Assembly (NCBI RefSeq): GCF_900142605.1
Contig: NZ_FRBL01000002.1
Coordinates: forward strand, 248,001-312,000
Direction: 5' to 3'
Origin: Chitinophaga jiangningensis
Lineage (GTDB): Bacteria > Bacteroidota > Bacteroidia > Chitinophagales > Chitinophagaceae
DNA length: 64,000 nucleotides
Both the position numbers and the translations under genes were made by a program. Shown here piece after piece: positions 27,489 through 37,100 of this stretch (position 1 is the stretch's first letter; every line of letters starts with the position of its first letter). The notes beneath the pieces are model-generated. The model did no database searches, was not told the DNA's origin, and saw only the letters and a program-made list of their open reading frames with translations.

Positions 27489-29225
27489 TTAAAAGTTATA
27501 ATTGTATCCCAGCGTGGAAGTCAGCTCCGAAATACTTTTTGCGGAGGTACTGCTGCCCGATCGGTTCAGGCCAGTAATCCCCAGGTTCAGGTTATGCTTT
27601 TTCTTTACCGTATATGCGCCGGAAACCCTTGCTGTCATTACCTTTACACCGGAGCTACCGTTGCTGAAATTCCCATTCCACGACACGGTGCCGGACGTAC
27701 GCAGTTTTTTATTCAGCAGCGTTTTGTTTACACCCAGTGTAGGGCCCAGCGTCATGCTCTGGATATTCATGGCGGAGTTGCGGTTGGCGTTGAAGCCCAG
27801 GGTAAACGACATGTTTTTAGGTATCAGCTGCATGCTATAGGCGGTGTTCAGGTTATAGAATACCGTACCGGTGGGCTGTTTTACGCCTCCCTGCAGGTCG
27901 CTGCTTTTCATGAACGACACATTACACATCAGCATCTGCGCTTTCTCTTTGGTGCGGGAAATACTGTAGTTCATGCTCACACTGGCGTTACTGGATATCT
28001 GTGTATAATTGAGTGTATCCAGGTTCTGGTAGGGCGACACCTGGTTGATATAATCGAAATCGGATTTGATATTTACGAAGGATTGGAAATTGCTGTAGGA
28101 GCAATTGATGTTCATTTTCTGGGAGGCCACCCAGGAGAGGTTCAGGGCGCCCACCCAGCGGCTCATCGTGCTTTGCTTGTCTTTTTTCAGGTTGTTATGT
28201 TGAACACCGGCATTGAGGCCGCCGGTCACCTTATCTTTCAAAAGCCGGAACTGAAGATTGCCGGTAATATTTTCAAAGTCGTTCGTAAAGTAATAGGCGC
28301 CCAGTGTTTTATATTCCGGGGCTACCCATTCGTATCCCATACCCAGTGAGTATTTGTTGGCCGAGTAGGTCATCACTGCCTTATAGGCGGTATACAAGGC
28401 GGTGGTACTATTTTTTTGTATTAATCCGAGAGATGGGAATTTCACCTGGTTAGCGGTATCGGACTCCAAACGGGCATCCCTGGTAAGTGCACTCCAGGCT
28501 ACTTCCGCATTAACGGTTAGCCGGCTAAGCAGCTGTTTGCTTACGTTCACGCCCAGCACCAGGTTTTCCTGCGGCGTTACGTTGTATTGCGGACTGAGCG
28601 CGGTGAGGGAGTTGGGATCGTCTTTGCCACGGAAGAGGATCAGGTCTATATTATCTTTTCCTGTACCGTAGCTGGCTTTAAAGCCATAACCCATACGCTT
28701 ATACGCCGGGATGATTTCGGTGCGGGAAGTATCCGGTGCTACTGCCTGCTGGAGGCGACCGTACATGGCACTGAACTTAAAACGCCCTGCGGGTGCCAGG
28801 TCAACCCCTATCCCATTAAACAGGTGGCCACTGAGGGTATAACTGGAAAAGTTCATGCTGGTATAACCGATATGACCGGTAATCCATTTATACGTAGGCG
28901 TTAGTCCGTACTGATTAAAAGGCTGACTAAAAGCTACTCTGCCCTGGTTAGTATAGGAAAATGAGAAGGGCACTGCCCATCCGAAGAGGTCAAAGTTGAT
29001 GTTACCAGTTAAAAAAAAGTTATAGGGCTCTCTCCGTCCTTCCTGCAAGCCTGATGACAGATATCCTACCTGTTCGAGGCCAATTCCGCCGGTCACTTTG
29101 ATGGGTTTTTCCTTTCCGATGGCATCCAGGCGCTGGGCTTTGGATGTAAGAGGATTAAGCAAAAACAATGCAGATACAAGTGCTACTGTTCTGCAGGCAT
29201 AGGTATGGTATTTGGGCCGATTCAC
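27489..29225 (-). CDS. Outer-membrane beta-barrel protein, first gene of the surface operon
   Basis: This 578-aa protein has a signal peptide ending LTSKAQ and then a long run of alternating amphipathic strands with aromatic girdles (FDLFGWAVPFSFSYTNQGRV, KYSLGMGYEWVAPEYKTLG). The last strand, TLGYNYNF, ends in Phe, which is the recognition end for BAM-inserted barrels. About 22-26 strands seem possible. It shows no TonB plug. It leads the operon, with only 3 bases to the next gene. I infer that it anchors or exports the other products at the outer membrane. It resembles generic Bacteroidota barrels, and no transport substrate can be named. Confidence 0.85.
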   Translation of the reverse strand: MNRPKYHTYACRTVALVSALFLLNPLTSKAQRLDAIGKEKPIKVTGGIGLEQVGYLSSGLQEGRREPYNFFLTGNINFDLFGWAVPFSFSYTNQGRVAFSQPFNQYGLTPTYKWITGHIGYTSMNFSSYTLSGHLFNGIGVDLAPAGRFKFSAMYGRLQQAVAPDTSRTEIIPAYKRMGYGFKASYGTGKDNIDLILFRGKDDPNSLTALSPQYNVTPQENLVLGVNVSKQLLSRLTVNAEVAWSALTRDARLESDTANQVKFPSLGLIQKNSTTALYTAYKAVMTYSANKYSLGMGYEWVAPEYKTLGAYYFTNDFENITGNLQFRLLKDKVTGGLNAGVQHNNLKKDKQSTMSRWVGALNLSWVASQKMNINCSYSNFQSFVNIKSDFDYINQVSPYQNLDTLNYTQISSNASVSMNYSISRTKEKAQMLMCNVSFMKSSDLQGGVKQPTGTVFYNLNTAYSMQLIPKNMSFTLGFNANRNSAMNIQSMTLGPTLGVNKTLLNKKLRTSGTVSWNGNFSNGSSGVKVMTARVSGAYTVKKKHNLNLGITGLNRSGSSTSAKSISELTSTLGYNYNF

Positions 29226-29371
29226 AAACTTTGTGATTTAGGTGATCGGGATTCTCAATAGGGATAAGGTTAATCTTTTCTACTGCCCACAAAATAGAAA
29301 TTATTTATATACATTAATATTATTATTCGTACTTGAAAAGTTCGGACGTATAACCAATTGCTTTTCAAAAT

Positions 29372-29400
29372 AAAAAGGTCGGCGCCCTTCGGCACCGACC
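29372..29400 (-). terminator. Terminator after the fatty-acid-hydroxylase-like gene
   Basis: On the minus strand a 10-bp stem GGTCGGTGCC/GGCGCCGACC (one G-U pair, 4-base loop) is followed by TTTTTATTTT. It ends the upstream hydroxylase-like transcript and isolates the surface operon that begins at 29225. Confidence 0.85.
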
Positions 29401-29429
29401 CATCAATTAAATCGACTTTCAGCAGCATA

Positions 29430-30209
29430 TTAAATGGCAGCTGTTTCCGGAAACCTCCTCGCCTGCACCTTATCATATTCCTTCACATAATCGGGATGCT
29501 CTGTACCCATGAGTCGGTCCCATACCCGGAAGTAAAGCCCATAATTCCCTTTAAACTTACTATGATGTAAGTTGTGATGTACGGAAGTATTAAACACTTC
29601 AAATGCCCAGGTATGACGGTACCAGCGTGGCATCAGCTCATAGCCCAGGTGGCCGTATACATTGATGATAAATCCGGTGATGGTAAACAGCAGCACCGTC
29701 AGCGGATGCAGCGGCATAATAATGGTGATCACCAGCAACACACCACCTTCTACAATGGCTTCCAGCACATGAAAGCTATAGCTCGTCCATGGCGAAGGGT
29801 TGGTACTCTGGTGATGCACCAGGTGGGTGCGTTTAAATAATGCAGGATGATGCATGATGCGGTGCATCCAGTAAAAATAGGTATCGTGCACAATCAGTGT
29901 AAGTACCAGACTTACCCCGATATACCATATCGGGTAGTCGTTAATGTTAGTATACAGCTGAGTGATATTCCGTACCGGCGTAAGTAGTACGATCACTGAA
30001 ATAATGGTGAATACCAGGGTGCTGGTCATAGAATACCATACTTCCCGGAGAAAATCCTTTTTGGCGGCCAGCCGCTGCTGGATTTTCCTTTGGCTGTTTT
30101 TGCGGGGAAACAACAGGTAAAAAAGAATGAAAGGTATGCCCGCCAGTAAAAAGTACCGGATGACAGAGGTGGTGAAGATTTTAATTGTAGCTGCAATAAC
30201 TGTTTCCAT
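29430..30209 (-). CDS. Sterol desaturase / fatty-acid hydroxylase family protein
   Basis: This membrane di-iron oxygenase family member has about 259 residues from the preferred ATG at 30209 (METVIAATIKIFTT). An ATG at 30254 is also in frame but lies upstream of a -7-like TATTTTTG (30230-30237). Histidine clusters are visible: HDTYFYWMHRIMHHP, THLVHHQS and HHNLHHSKF. Several hydrophobic helices flank them (YFLLAGIPFILFYLLF, TVLLFTITGFIINVYG). Such enzymes hydroxylate or desaturate lipids, and the substrate cannot be told. A terminator follows at 29372-29400. The Crp-type regulator upstream on the same strand may control it. Confidence 0.9.
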   Translation of the reverse strand: METVIAATIKIFTTSVIRYFLLAGIPFILFYLLFPRKNSQRKIQQRLAAKKDFLREVWYSMTSTLVFTIISVIVLLTPVRNITQLYTNINDYPIWYIGVSLVLTLIVHDTYFYWMHRIMHHPALFKRTHLVHHQSTNPSPWTSYSFHVLEAIVEGGVLLVITIIMPLHPLTVLLFTITGFIINVYGHLGYELMPRWYRHTWAFEVFNTSVHHNLHHSKFKGNYGLYFRVWDRLMGTEHPDYVKEYDKVQARRFPETAAI

Positions 30210-30293
30210 TTCCGTTGAGATTAGTACCTCAAAAATAGCTACAGTGGCACGCATGCGGGGTTAACAAAGGATAATAAAACAAATTAACAAAGG

Positions 30294-30905
30294 TTAATTT
30301 CCGTCCTCACTTTTGCGGCCCCTGGCATGTAGTCGCTTACGGATACGGCTCAACGAAACGGGCGTTACACCCAGCATAGAAGCAATATATTTATCCGGCA
30401 CCCGGTTTACCACCCCCCATTTGCTGTCCACCAGCCGCAGGTAGCGCTCTTCGGGCGACAAAAACACAAACCCTTCCAGGCCATCCAGCGCCTCTGCCAG
30501 CATCTTCATCAGGAAATAGTTGCGAAGCGGTTCAAACTCGGGATGATCTTTGAGCACCTGCTCCATTTTATCATAATCGATTTCCAGCAAGGTCACGGGC
30601 TCCATGGCCCGGTAAATGAAGCGGCTGGGCTGCTGCTGGATAATAGCATCGTGGGAGGCGATCAGCTGCCCTTCCCAGCGGAGGAAGAGCGTGGCCTCGT
30701 CGCCACTTGGCTTTTCCTTGTAGGCGCGCATAATTCCTTTTTCAATAAAGGCCAGCTTTCGACTCAGGTCGCCCTCCCGTATATAGACTTCTCCTTCTTC
30801 CAGCTTCAGCACCCGGGTAATGATAAAAAGCGGTGCAGTATCCGCCGGCAGCACGCCGCTGAGCTCCTGCAACAGGCCTTGTAAAATATTTATTGAAAAA
30901 GACAT
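30294..30905 (-). CDS. Crp/Fnr-family transcriptional regulator
   Basis: This 203-aa protein has an N-terminal cyclic-nucleotide-binding-type beta-roll (LKLEEGEVYIREGDLSRKLAFIEKG) and a C-terminal helix-turn-helix (VPDKYIASMLGVTPVSLSRIRKRL). There is no Cys cluster for an FNR iron-sulphur centre. Bacteroidota have many such Crp-like regulators with unknown ligands. It is 27 bases from the Na+/H+ antiporter gene upstream and may share its transcript. The hydroxylase-like gene downstream is a plausible target. Confidence 0.93.
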   Translation of the reverse strand: MSFSINILQGLLQELSGVLPADTAPLFIITRVLKLEEGEVYIREGDLSRKLAFIEKGIMRAYKEKPSGDEATLFLRWEGQLIASHDAIIQQQPSRFIYRAMEPVTLLEIDYDKMEQVLKDHPEFEPLRNYFLMKMLAEALDGLEGFVFLSPEERYLRLVDSKWGVVNRVPDKYIASMLGVTPVSLSRIRKRLHARGRKSEDGN

Positions 30906-30932
30906 TTATAAAATTTGACAGCAAGATAAAAA

Positions 30933-32210
30933 CTATTTCGCGGAATGATGCTCCGCCCCTGCCGGCTGCTGGCGGGTGAGCGTACGGATTAGCCAAGGCA
31001 GTGAAAGGCCCTGGCCAATCAGAGAAATCAGCACAGCCACTACGGAAATAAAAATGATGATGTCCCGCTGCGGAAACGGTGCGCCTCCTTCCAACGTTTT
31101 AGGTAAACCTATTGCAATGGCAAGCGACACAATACCACGCATCCCTGCCCAGGAGATGATCAGGCTGGTTTTATAATCCAGCAGGGCATTTGCACTTACC
31201 CGCTTATCCTTACGCCGGAATGCCCGCTGCAAGGAGCCCTTCTGCATAAACACCCGTATCATTCTCACTACTAATGCCACTATATTTACCAGGAAAGCAT
31301 AGCCTACATACAGCCACACTTTATCCGGTTCAATGTTTTTCAGTACATACGGAAACTCCAGGCCTATCAGGATAAAGATGAGACCATTGAGCATAAAAAT
31401 GATGATGTCCCAGATGGATTTGGACTGTAGTTTAATACTGTCAGGAAATACTTTTTTACTGAAGCGGGAAATGCCCAGCCCCAGCATCACCACCGCTATC
31501 ACACCGGAAACATGCAGCTCTTCTGCCAGCAGATAAGTGATGAAAGGCATAATCAGCATAAAACTGATGGTGACCATATCATTGCCTTTCACACGGGTAA
31601 GGATAAACGCCAGCAACTTGGCCATCACAAAGCCTATCAGGGCGCCACCTCCCATAAGCAGGAAAAACTGCAATAAGGCATGCCAGAAAACAAAGGCCGT
31701 TCCCGTAACTGCCGCCAGTGAAAAGCGAAAAGCTACCAACGCGGACGCGTCGTTTACCAGGCTTTCTCCTTCCAGTATTGTCAGGGTTTTATGGGAGAGA
31801 TGTAAGCCCTTCGTAATACTGGTGGCCGCCACCGCATCCGTTGCCGACAGGATGGCCCCCAGGGTAAACGACATGGCCCACGTCATGCCGGGGATCAGGA
31901 AATGCGCCAGTACCGCAATACAGCAGGCAGTTAAAAACACCAGCCCTATGGCCAGGGTGCCAATAGTGTTGATGTTGGTTCGGAAGTCGGGAAAAGAAAT
32001 ATTGAACGCAGCATCGTACAATAACGGAGGTAAAAATATCAGGAAGATAATTTCGGGGTTCAGCGCGATCTCTGGTAAGCTGGGGATAAAGCCAATGGCG
32101 ATACCGGCCACAATCAACATCACCGGGTAAGGTAATTTTATTCTGCCTGCAAATGCGGACAAACCAATCATGACTGCTAACAGAAATAGTACGATGCTGT
32201 AGTTCTCCAT
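30933..32210 (-). CDS. CPA1-family Na+/H+ antiporter
   Basis: This 425-aa inner-membrane protein has about twelve hydrophobic helices. Family marks include the LPPLLYDAAFN segment, GAILSATDAVA, and GESLVNDASALVAF with the ion-binding acidic residue pattern. It exchanges sodium or potassium for protons and serves pH and salt balance. The C-terminus is short and soluble, without the regulatory tail of some CPA1 members. The start (MENYSIVLFLLAVMIG) is the first ATG. It is probably transcribed with the Crp/Fnr gene. Confidence 0.95.
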   Translation of the reverse strand: MENYSIVLFLLAVMIGLSAFAGRIKLPYPVMLIVAGIAIGFIPSLPEIALNPEIIFLIFLPPLLYDAAFNISFPDFRTNINTIGTLAIGLVFLTACCIAVLAHFLIPGMTWAMSFTLGAILSATDAVAATSITKGLHLSHKTLTILEGESLVNDASALVAFRFSLAAVTGTAFVFWHALLQFFLLMGGGALIGFVMAKLLAFILTRVKGNDMVTISFMLIMPFITYLLAEELHVSGVIAVVMLGLGISRFSKKVFPDSIKLQSKSIWDIIIFMLNGLIFILIGLEFPYVLKNIEPDKVWLYVGYAFLVNIVALVVRMIRVFMQKGSLQRAFRRKDKRVSANALLDYKTSLIISWAGMRGIVSLAIAIGLPKTLEGGAPFPQRDIIIFISVVAVLISLIGQGLSLPWLIRTLTRQQPAGAEHHSAK

Positions 32211-32232
32211 GGAATAAAGATAGCTAATTTAT

Positions 32233-32324
32233 CCTGTGCCTTCGGCACAGGAGGATGGGGGGACTGGCGCCCCATCGGCCCCCCGAGAGCAATGAGTGGT
32301 GACACCGAGGGCGTCACCACTCAT
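32233..32324. repeat. Three consecutive hairpins upstream of the S41 remnant
   Basis: Three inverted repeats are packed into 92 bases. The first is CCTGTGCC/GGCACAGG with a 3-base loop (32233-32251). The second is GATGGGG/CCCCATC with a 9-base loop (32254-32276). The third is ATGAGTGGTGAC/GTCACCACTCAT with a 9-base loop (32292-32324). They are much GC-richer than their surroundings. They mark the junction between the antiporter gene and a peptidase fragment and may be a mobile or recombination-prone element. Confidence 0.7.
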
Positions 32325-32795
32325 TCAAAGTTTAACTTGCAAATCCTATTCACTAATGAAGACTCCAAAAAAATGTTCAAAAAGTTTTATGATACCCTGA
32401 GTGCACACCCGGGCGAGTTTGTCAACCTGTTCGGGAAAGATGTAGGCATCACCAAACGGGATACCGTATACGCCTATCCGAAAAGAGTAGGCATCATCAT
32501 ACACGCCAAAAATGGCAGCACCACAGAACAATTCCTGATGGCCGCCAAACAAAGCCAGAAGGTAAAATTCTTTGGTCGCACTACTCATGGTATGCTCGAT
32601 ATTTCCAATGTGCACATTGTACCATCACCCTGCAAGGATTTTGAACTGTACTATGGCCTGTCCAGAAGCATGCGTATTCCTGATTTCGCGATTGATGACA
32701 TTGGCCTGCAACCGGATTATTTTATTGACCGGACGGTGAAGGATGATCAGTGGGTGAGGTTTGTGAGCGAAACGCTGAATGGTAGGAAGAAATAA
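32292..32795 (+). pseudogene. C-terminal remnant of an S41-family peptidase
   Basis: The open frame encodes up to 167 residues, but its first 12 codons lie inside a perfect hairpin and are probably not native. From YPKRVGIIIHAKNGSTTEQF to the end it matches the C-terminal catalytic half of S41 (C-terminal processing) peptidases. The catalytic Ser equivalent is in NGSTTE, followed by VKFFGRTTHG and the closing DIGLQPDYFIDRT. The N-terminal helical domain and PDZ region are absent, so it cannot be a whole enzyme. A complete gene elsewhere would have been cut by the event that placed the hairpins. A separately used small protein is unlikely but not excluded. Confidence 0.75.
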
Positions 32796-32851
32796 TAGTG
32801 ACAGTGCGTTCCAAACCTTGTGGTTAAGACAGTGCCGTACTATAGATAAAT

Positions 32852-32889
32852 AGGGGAGAGATAAACGCCGCGGCGCTTACATCTCCCCT
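32852..32889. terminator. Bidirectional hairpin between the S41 remnant and jetD
   Basis: AGGGGAGA (32852-32859) pairs with TCTCCCCT (32882-32889). Nested inside is the palindrome CGCCGCGGCG. It lies between converging genes. No strong T-run follows on either side, so terminator activity is inferred from position. The right arm contains a variant of the ATCTCCCTAA motif found elsewhere in the window. Confidence 0.5.
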
Positions 32890-32970
32890 AATAATTTACA
32901 GCAACAACTCCAATTGGATGCAAATGCACATCAACGGCTAAATTCTCAGTCCATAGCCATAATAGCAGGC

Positions 32971-34152
32971 TTACTTACTCTCCTCGACATTCAATAGCCT
33001 GAATAAGTATTCATCTACATAAGACTGCAGGATTTTCTCCTGTTCTAACCGGTTTTTTAAGGGATCAGCTTTTAATTCACTATATAGTAGGCCTTCTTCA
33101 GCAGTAAGGCCCTGCAGTTTAACCGCAGGATTCCGTTTACCTTCCACTATATAATGTGCGAATGCTTCATAGGTAGCTTTATCCATCATAACACTTTGAA
33201 CATTAGAATGATACGATCTTAATTGATGTAAAATCTGAAAACCATGCTCATCGATATCTCCCCAATAAAGTATACGCAATCCTTGCATCCAGGGTACACT
33301 TTTGACTGTAGATATATTAAAACCACCACCCACCCAAACTGCCATAGTATCGGGTAATGCCGGCAACGTCAGAAAATTCATCTTGTTTTCTGTCATAATA
33401 ATATTCCTGGCCCTAAACACAGTTGCTTGAAAAGAAGATAGTGGAATACTAAGGTCCCTGAAGATTCCGGGATTATCAGACTCATTTCCTAATAACCTCA
33501 TTCGTACCAATGGTTCATCCTCTCTCATAAAAAAACGTGAGGAAAAATTTTTCTGTTGGTGGTCCCTGATATGCTGTGGTATAAGAAAATTCAGTAATGA
33601 AGTAATGAGTGTAGCATGCTGCTCGATAAACTTCGTATGTACTTTTATTGGTAATTGGCGAATATATAAATTAGGCCTTGGGTTTTCGAGGAAGTACTTA
33701 CAAACGATTAAGATTTCCGTCCAGTTGACTGCGGATTTAGTAATCGAAAGCGGATTTTCGTACATCCATTGTTCCAATTCAGGTACTTCCTCCTTTATTA
33801 TAGCGCAATTACAAACGAAGCATTCCCACTCCGCCTGTTTGCCAGTAAATGCCAGGTAGTCTTCCAGGGTTTCAAAGCTGACATAATCTGGCATCGTCAA
33901 TGTACCTGCACGCCGGTAATTGCGATCATAGGTAACTACAGTATACCCCAAAACTTTATACTTCTTAGAGTGCTTAAACAGGAGCTCCATCTCTTCCCTC
34001 ACTGTTTGATGTTCTGCTATTATCGCGTCAGGATTTACCTTTCCTATTTTGGTAATGTGCTGAGGAAAAAATGAGTCACCTGATAAATGACTTTTTAATA
34101 ATGGCACCCACCATTTTAAGGCTTGATCTTTAACTTTTTCAGGGCTAATCAC
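32971..34152 (-). CDS. jetD: Wadjet JetD, TOPRIM-type nuclease subunit
   Basis: This 393-aa protein has the DUF3322/DUF2220 build of JetD, the DNA-cutting subunit of Wadjet. The N-terminal arm (about 1-190) binds DNA in the family. The C-terminal TOPRIM-like domain shows E255 in IIMTENKMNF and the D299-x-D301 pair in YWGDIDEHG. In the known system JetABC extrudes and measures a DNA loop and JetD then cleaves small circular plasmids. The gene overlaps the jetC stop by four bases (ATGA) and is last in the jetABCD order. All catalytic acids are present, so it should be active. Confidence 0.95.
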   Translation of the reverse strand: MISPEKVKDQALKWWVPLLKSHLSGDSFFPQHITKIGKVNPDAIIAEHQTVREEMELLFKHSKKYKVLGYTVVTYDRNYRRAGTLTMPDYVSFETLEDYLAFTGKQAEWECFVCNCAIIKEEVPELEQWMYENPLSITKSAVNWTEILIVCKYFLENPRPNLYIRQLPIKVHTKFIEQHATLITSLLNFLIPQHIRDHQQKNFSSRFFMREDEPLVRMRLLGNESDNPGIFRDLSIPLSSFQATVFRARNIIMTENKMNFLTLPALPDTMAVWVGGGFNISTVKSVPWMQGLRILYWGDIDEHGFQILHQLRSYHSNVQSVMMDKATYEAFAHYIVEGKRNPAVKLQGLTAEEGLLYSELKADPLKNRLEQEKILQSYVDEYLFRLLNVEESK

Positions 34153-37100
34153 TGTGCTAATTTTTGTTTAAATATATTATTTCGTTTCAATTTTTCTATA
34201 GCGTATTCAGACTTTGTAAAATTATTAACCTGTGAATTATTCCCTTCCCGATTGCTTACGAAATGAAAAGAATTTACATGCCCTTCAATAATATGGATTT
34301 TCTGAAGTGGCGTTACTATGAGCAATTGTAAATTCAGTTTTTGAAAAAGCTCCAGGCCATACCTGGTACTATCGTCACTACCACGGCCAAAGGCTTCGTC
34401 AATTACAACAAACCTGAAGCTGCGGCTTTTGGATTCCCCAAATTGAAGACCAAATTGATATGCCAGTGCACTCGCCAGAATGGTATATGCTAACTTTTCT
34501 TTCTGTCCTCCACTTTTCCCCCCGGACCCTTCATAAAACTCCTTCTCTGTATCATCAGCTCTAAATCGTTCGCTTGCATTAAACTCAAACCATTGGCGTA
34601 CATCAGTTACTGAGTTTGTCCACTCTTTGTCCAGATTCTCCATACTTGCAAACCGGTCAAGAATACGCTTTACCTGCTCATATTTCTCTTCCGTATATAA
34701 ATCTTCAATATCAAAAGCGTGCAAATAGCACTTCTTAAGCTCTTCCCGAAATAACCGAATTTCCTTATTTACTGACTGATCCATCAGTATGGTAATGTAG
34801 GTATCCTGTACTGCATTATAGACGATTTCGTGCAGGTGTTGATTGATGGTTCTAATTTTCTCCTTGATATCTTTTTCATGCTTTTGCAGCTGGTTATCAA
34901 AAACAGCAATACTATTGATTACATTCTTATTCAACTCTTCCTTGAAGCGCTGTTCATGCCTTTTCAGGTCTTCTCCGGCCAACTGTTCAAACTTCTTCAT
35001 ATACTCATGGCGGGCTTCAATATTTTCGGCAATTTCACTATATTCGGCCTTAGAATGCTCTTTTATTTGCCGCATTCTTTTTTCAATATTTGTTTGATAG
35101 GCTCCTTTGCTGCTATTTAGCTTTCTCAATTCTCCGCCTTCTCCCTGGTATTGCTTTCTGAATTCATCTTTCTTCTGATCTATATTCTTAATCGTGAGTT
35201 TTACGTCAGCCATTTTAGCATCCAGTAAAGGGTACCATTTAAGTTTATCGCTATCCAAAACACCATTCAGGTCTGCAAGCGCCTGTTGCCTGCTTTCCGA
35301 ATGCATTTGAATTGATTTTTTAAATCCTCCAATCGCTTCAAGGCATTGTTTTACATTATCTTTACACTGGCGAATGCCATCCTCCACTTTTGCCTTCGCT
35401 ATTTGAAGTTGGGCAAGTATGTCATTGTTTTCTGATAGCATCAGATATTCCTGTTTTAGCTCCTGTATGATCCGTACATGCTTTTTCCAGTCAATACTGT
35501 CATAGTCTTTTATTCTTAGGATACGGTCGGCTGCTAACTTCGAATTATTATTATCTTCCTGTTGCTTTTCTATACCCTTTAGTTCCACCTGGAGATTATG
35601 AATATTATCTTCCAATTGTTGTACAGACCATTGCAGGGTTTTAATTTTCTCAGTATTGCTCCAGCCAAGAACATAATTTCGTTTATCCTCCAGCTTACGG
35701 CGATCATCTTTGGTATGCCTGATTCGTCCACTTTTTATTAATCCCTGCGGGGTAATACCGAAAGGCACGTGCTGTAATCCTAAGGTATCCGTACAAATAT
35801 AATCCCCGAAAGTCCTGCTCAAATAGGCATCCAACCAGGTATACATGGCAGAATCGGGCTTGATATCCAGTTTATATACTACACTATCTTGATCCAATTC
35901 TTTATTAACACGGGGAAGCTGTTGAAGATTGGTATCTAAAAAGGTTAATTTTATACCTCTTCCATCAGCTCCTTTTAGTGGGTTGTTATTGATATAATGA
36001 CTTACACTTTTATAATGTTCCGCAGGCACTAACAAGCTGATTCCCAAATCATGCATCAATCGTTCCACAGCCCCCTCCCATTTCTGTTCTTCTTCATTTA
36101 CCTGCAGGAGTTCTCCTGCAAAAGGCAATTCTTCTTCCGGTATTCGTAAATCCGTGCAAAGCTGTATCCTGAATGCTACCAGCCATGCCGGCACCTGCGT
36201 TTTGCGTGCCTGGAGAGATTGCAATTCTTGTTTTTCGAGACTGAGTTCCGACTCCAATTTTCGCACCTCTGAAATAGTAACATCTCGTTTCTCCCTTAAC
36301 AGGATATCTTTTTGCTTTGAACCCTCCAATAAGGCTAAAGCTTTTTGAAAATTTCGCTGATAATCAGTAATATTATTGACTTTACCCAATCCGCACGCAT
36401 TTGCAAGAACGTCATACTCCTCCATATTCTCCAGTTTTTTCGTCTTTTCGCGCTCCTGCTGCTGAGTTTCCTGTTCGATTTGTGCGAGGCGCCTTCCTCC
36501 ATTATTTTCAATATCCTGCAAAATAGTGGTGCGTCTATTTTCATAATCTTCCTGCAATTCTATCAACCGCGTATTTTTTTCATTTTCCTGGGCAAGCAAT
36601 TCCTCTTCTTTCAATATTTCTACCCCCAGCATGGCGTTCTTCTTCTCTGCGAACCATGCGGGCATCAATTCCAGCATAGATTCGATTTCTGCTATATGTT
36701 GTAACAATTCGCCATATTCTATACTTTGTTCCGTTAGCGGCTTTAGTATTTGGTATTGCTCTCTCGCATTTACTACGGCAGCGTGGGCCTTGTTTAAGTC
36801 GTCAAAACGCTTTAACAGAGCGGATATCTGTTCCTTCACATCTGTTTTTTCGAGCATTTGCTCCCTCACAAACTCGGTCAGGCTGGTAACAGATTTCATG
36901 GATACGGTTTGATAAAACAAATCAATTGCCTTATCGCTATTCATGCCAAACAACCGTCGAAAATGCTCACTGTATTGAGTGAAGTTATCATTGAACAATT
37001 CTATGCCCTCTATTGCACGCAATTTTTTCTTTAGGTCATTAACATCCAGGAATCCACTGAAATGGTCCTTTATATTTAAGGGAATAGTGGCTATGGCCAG

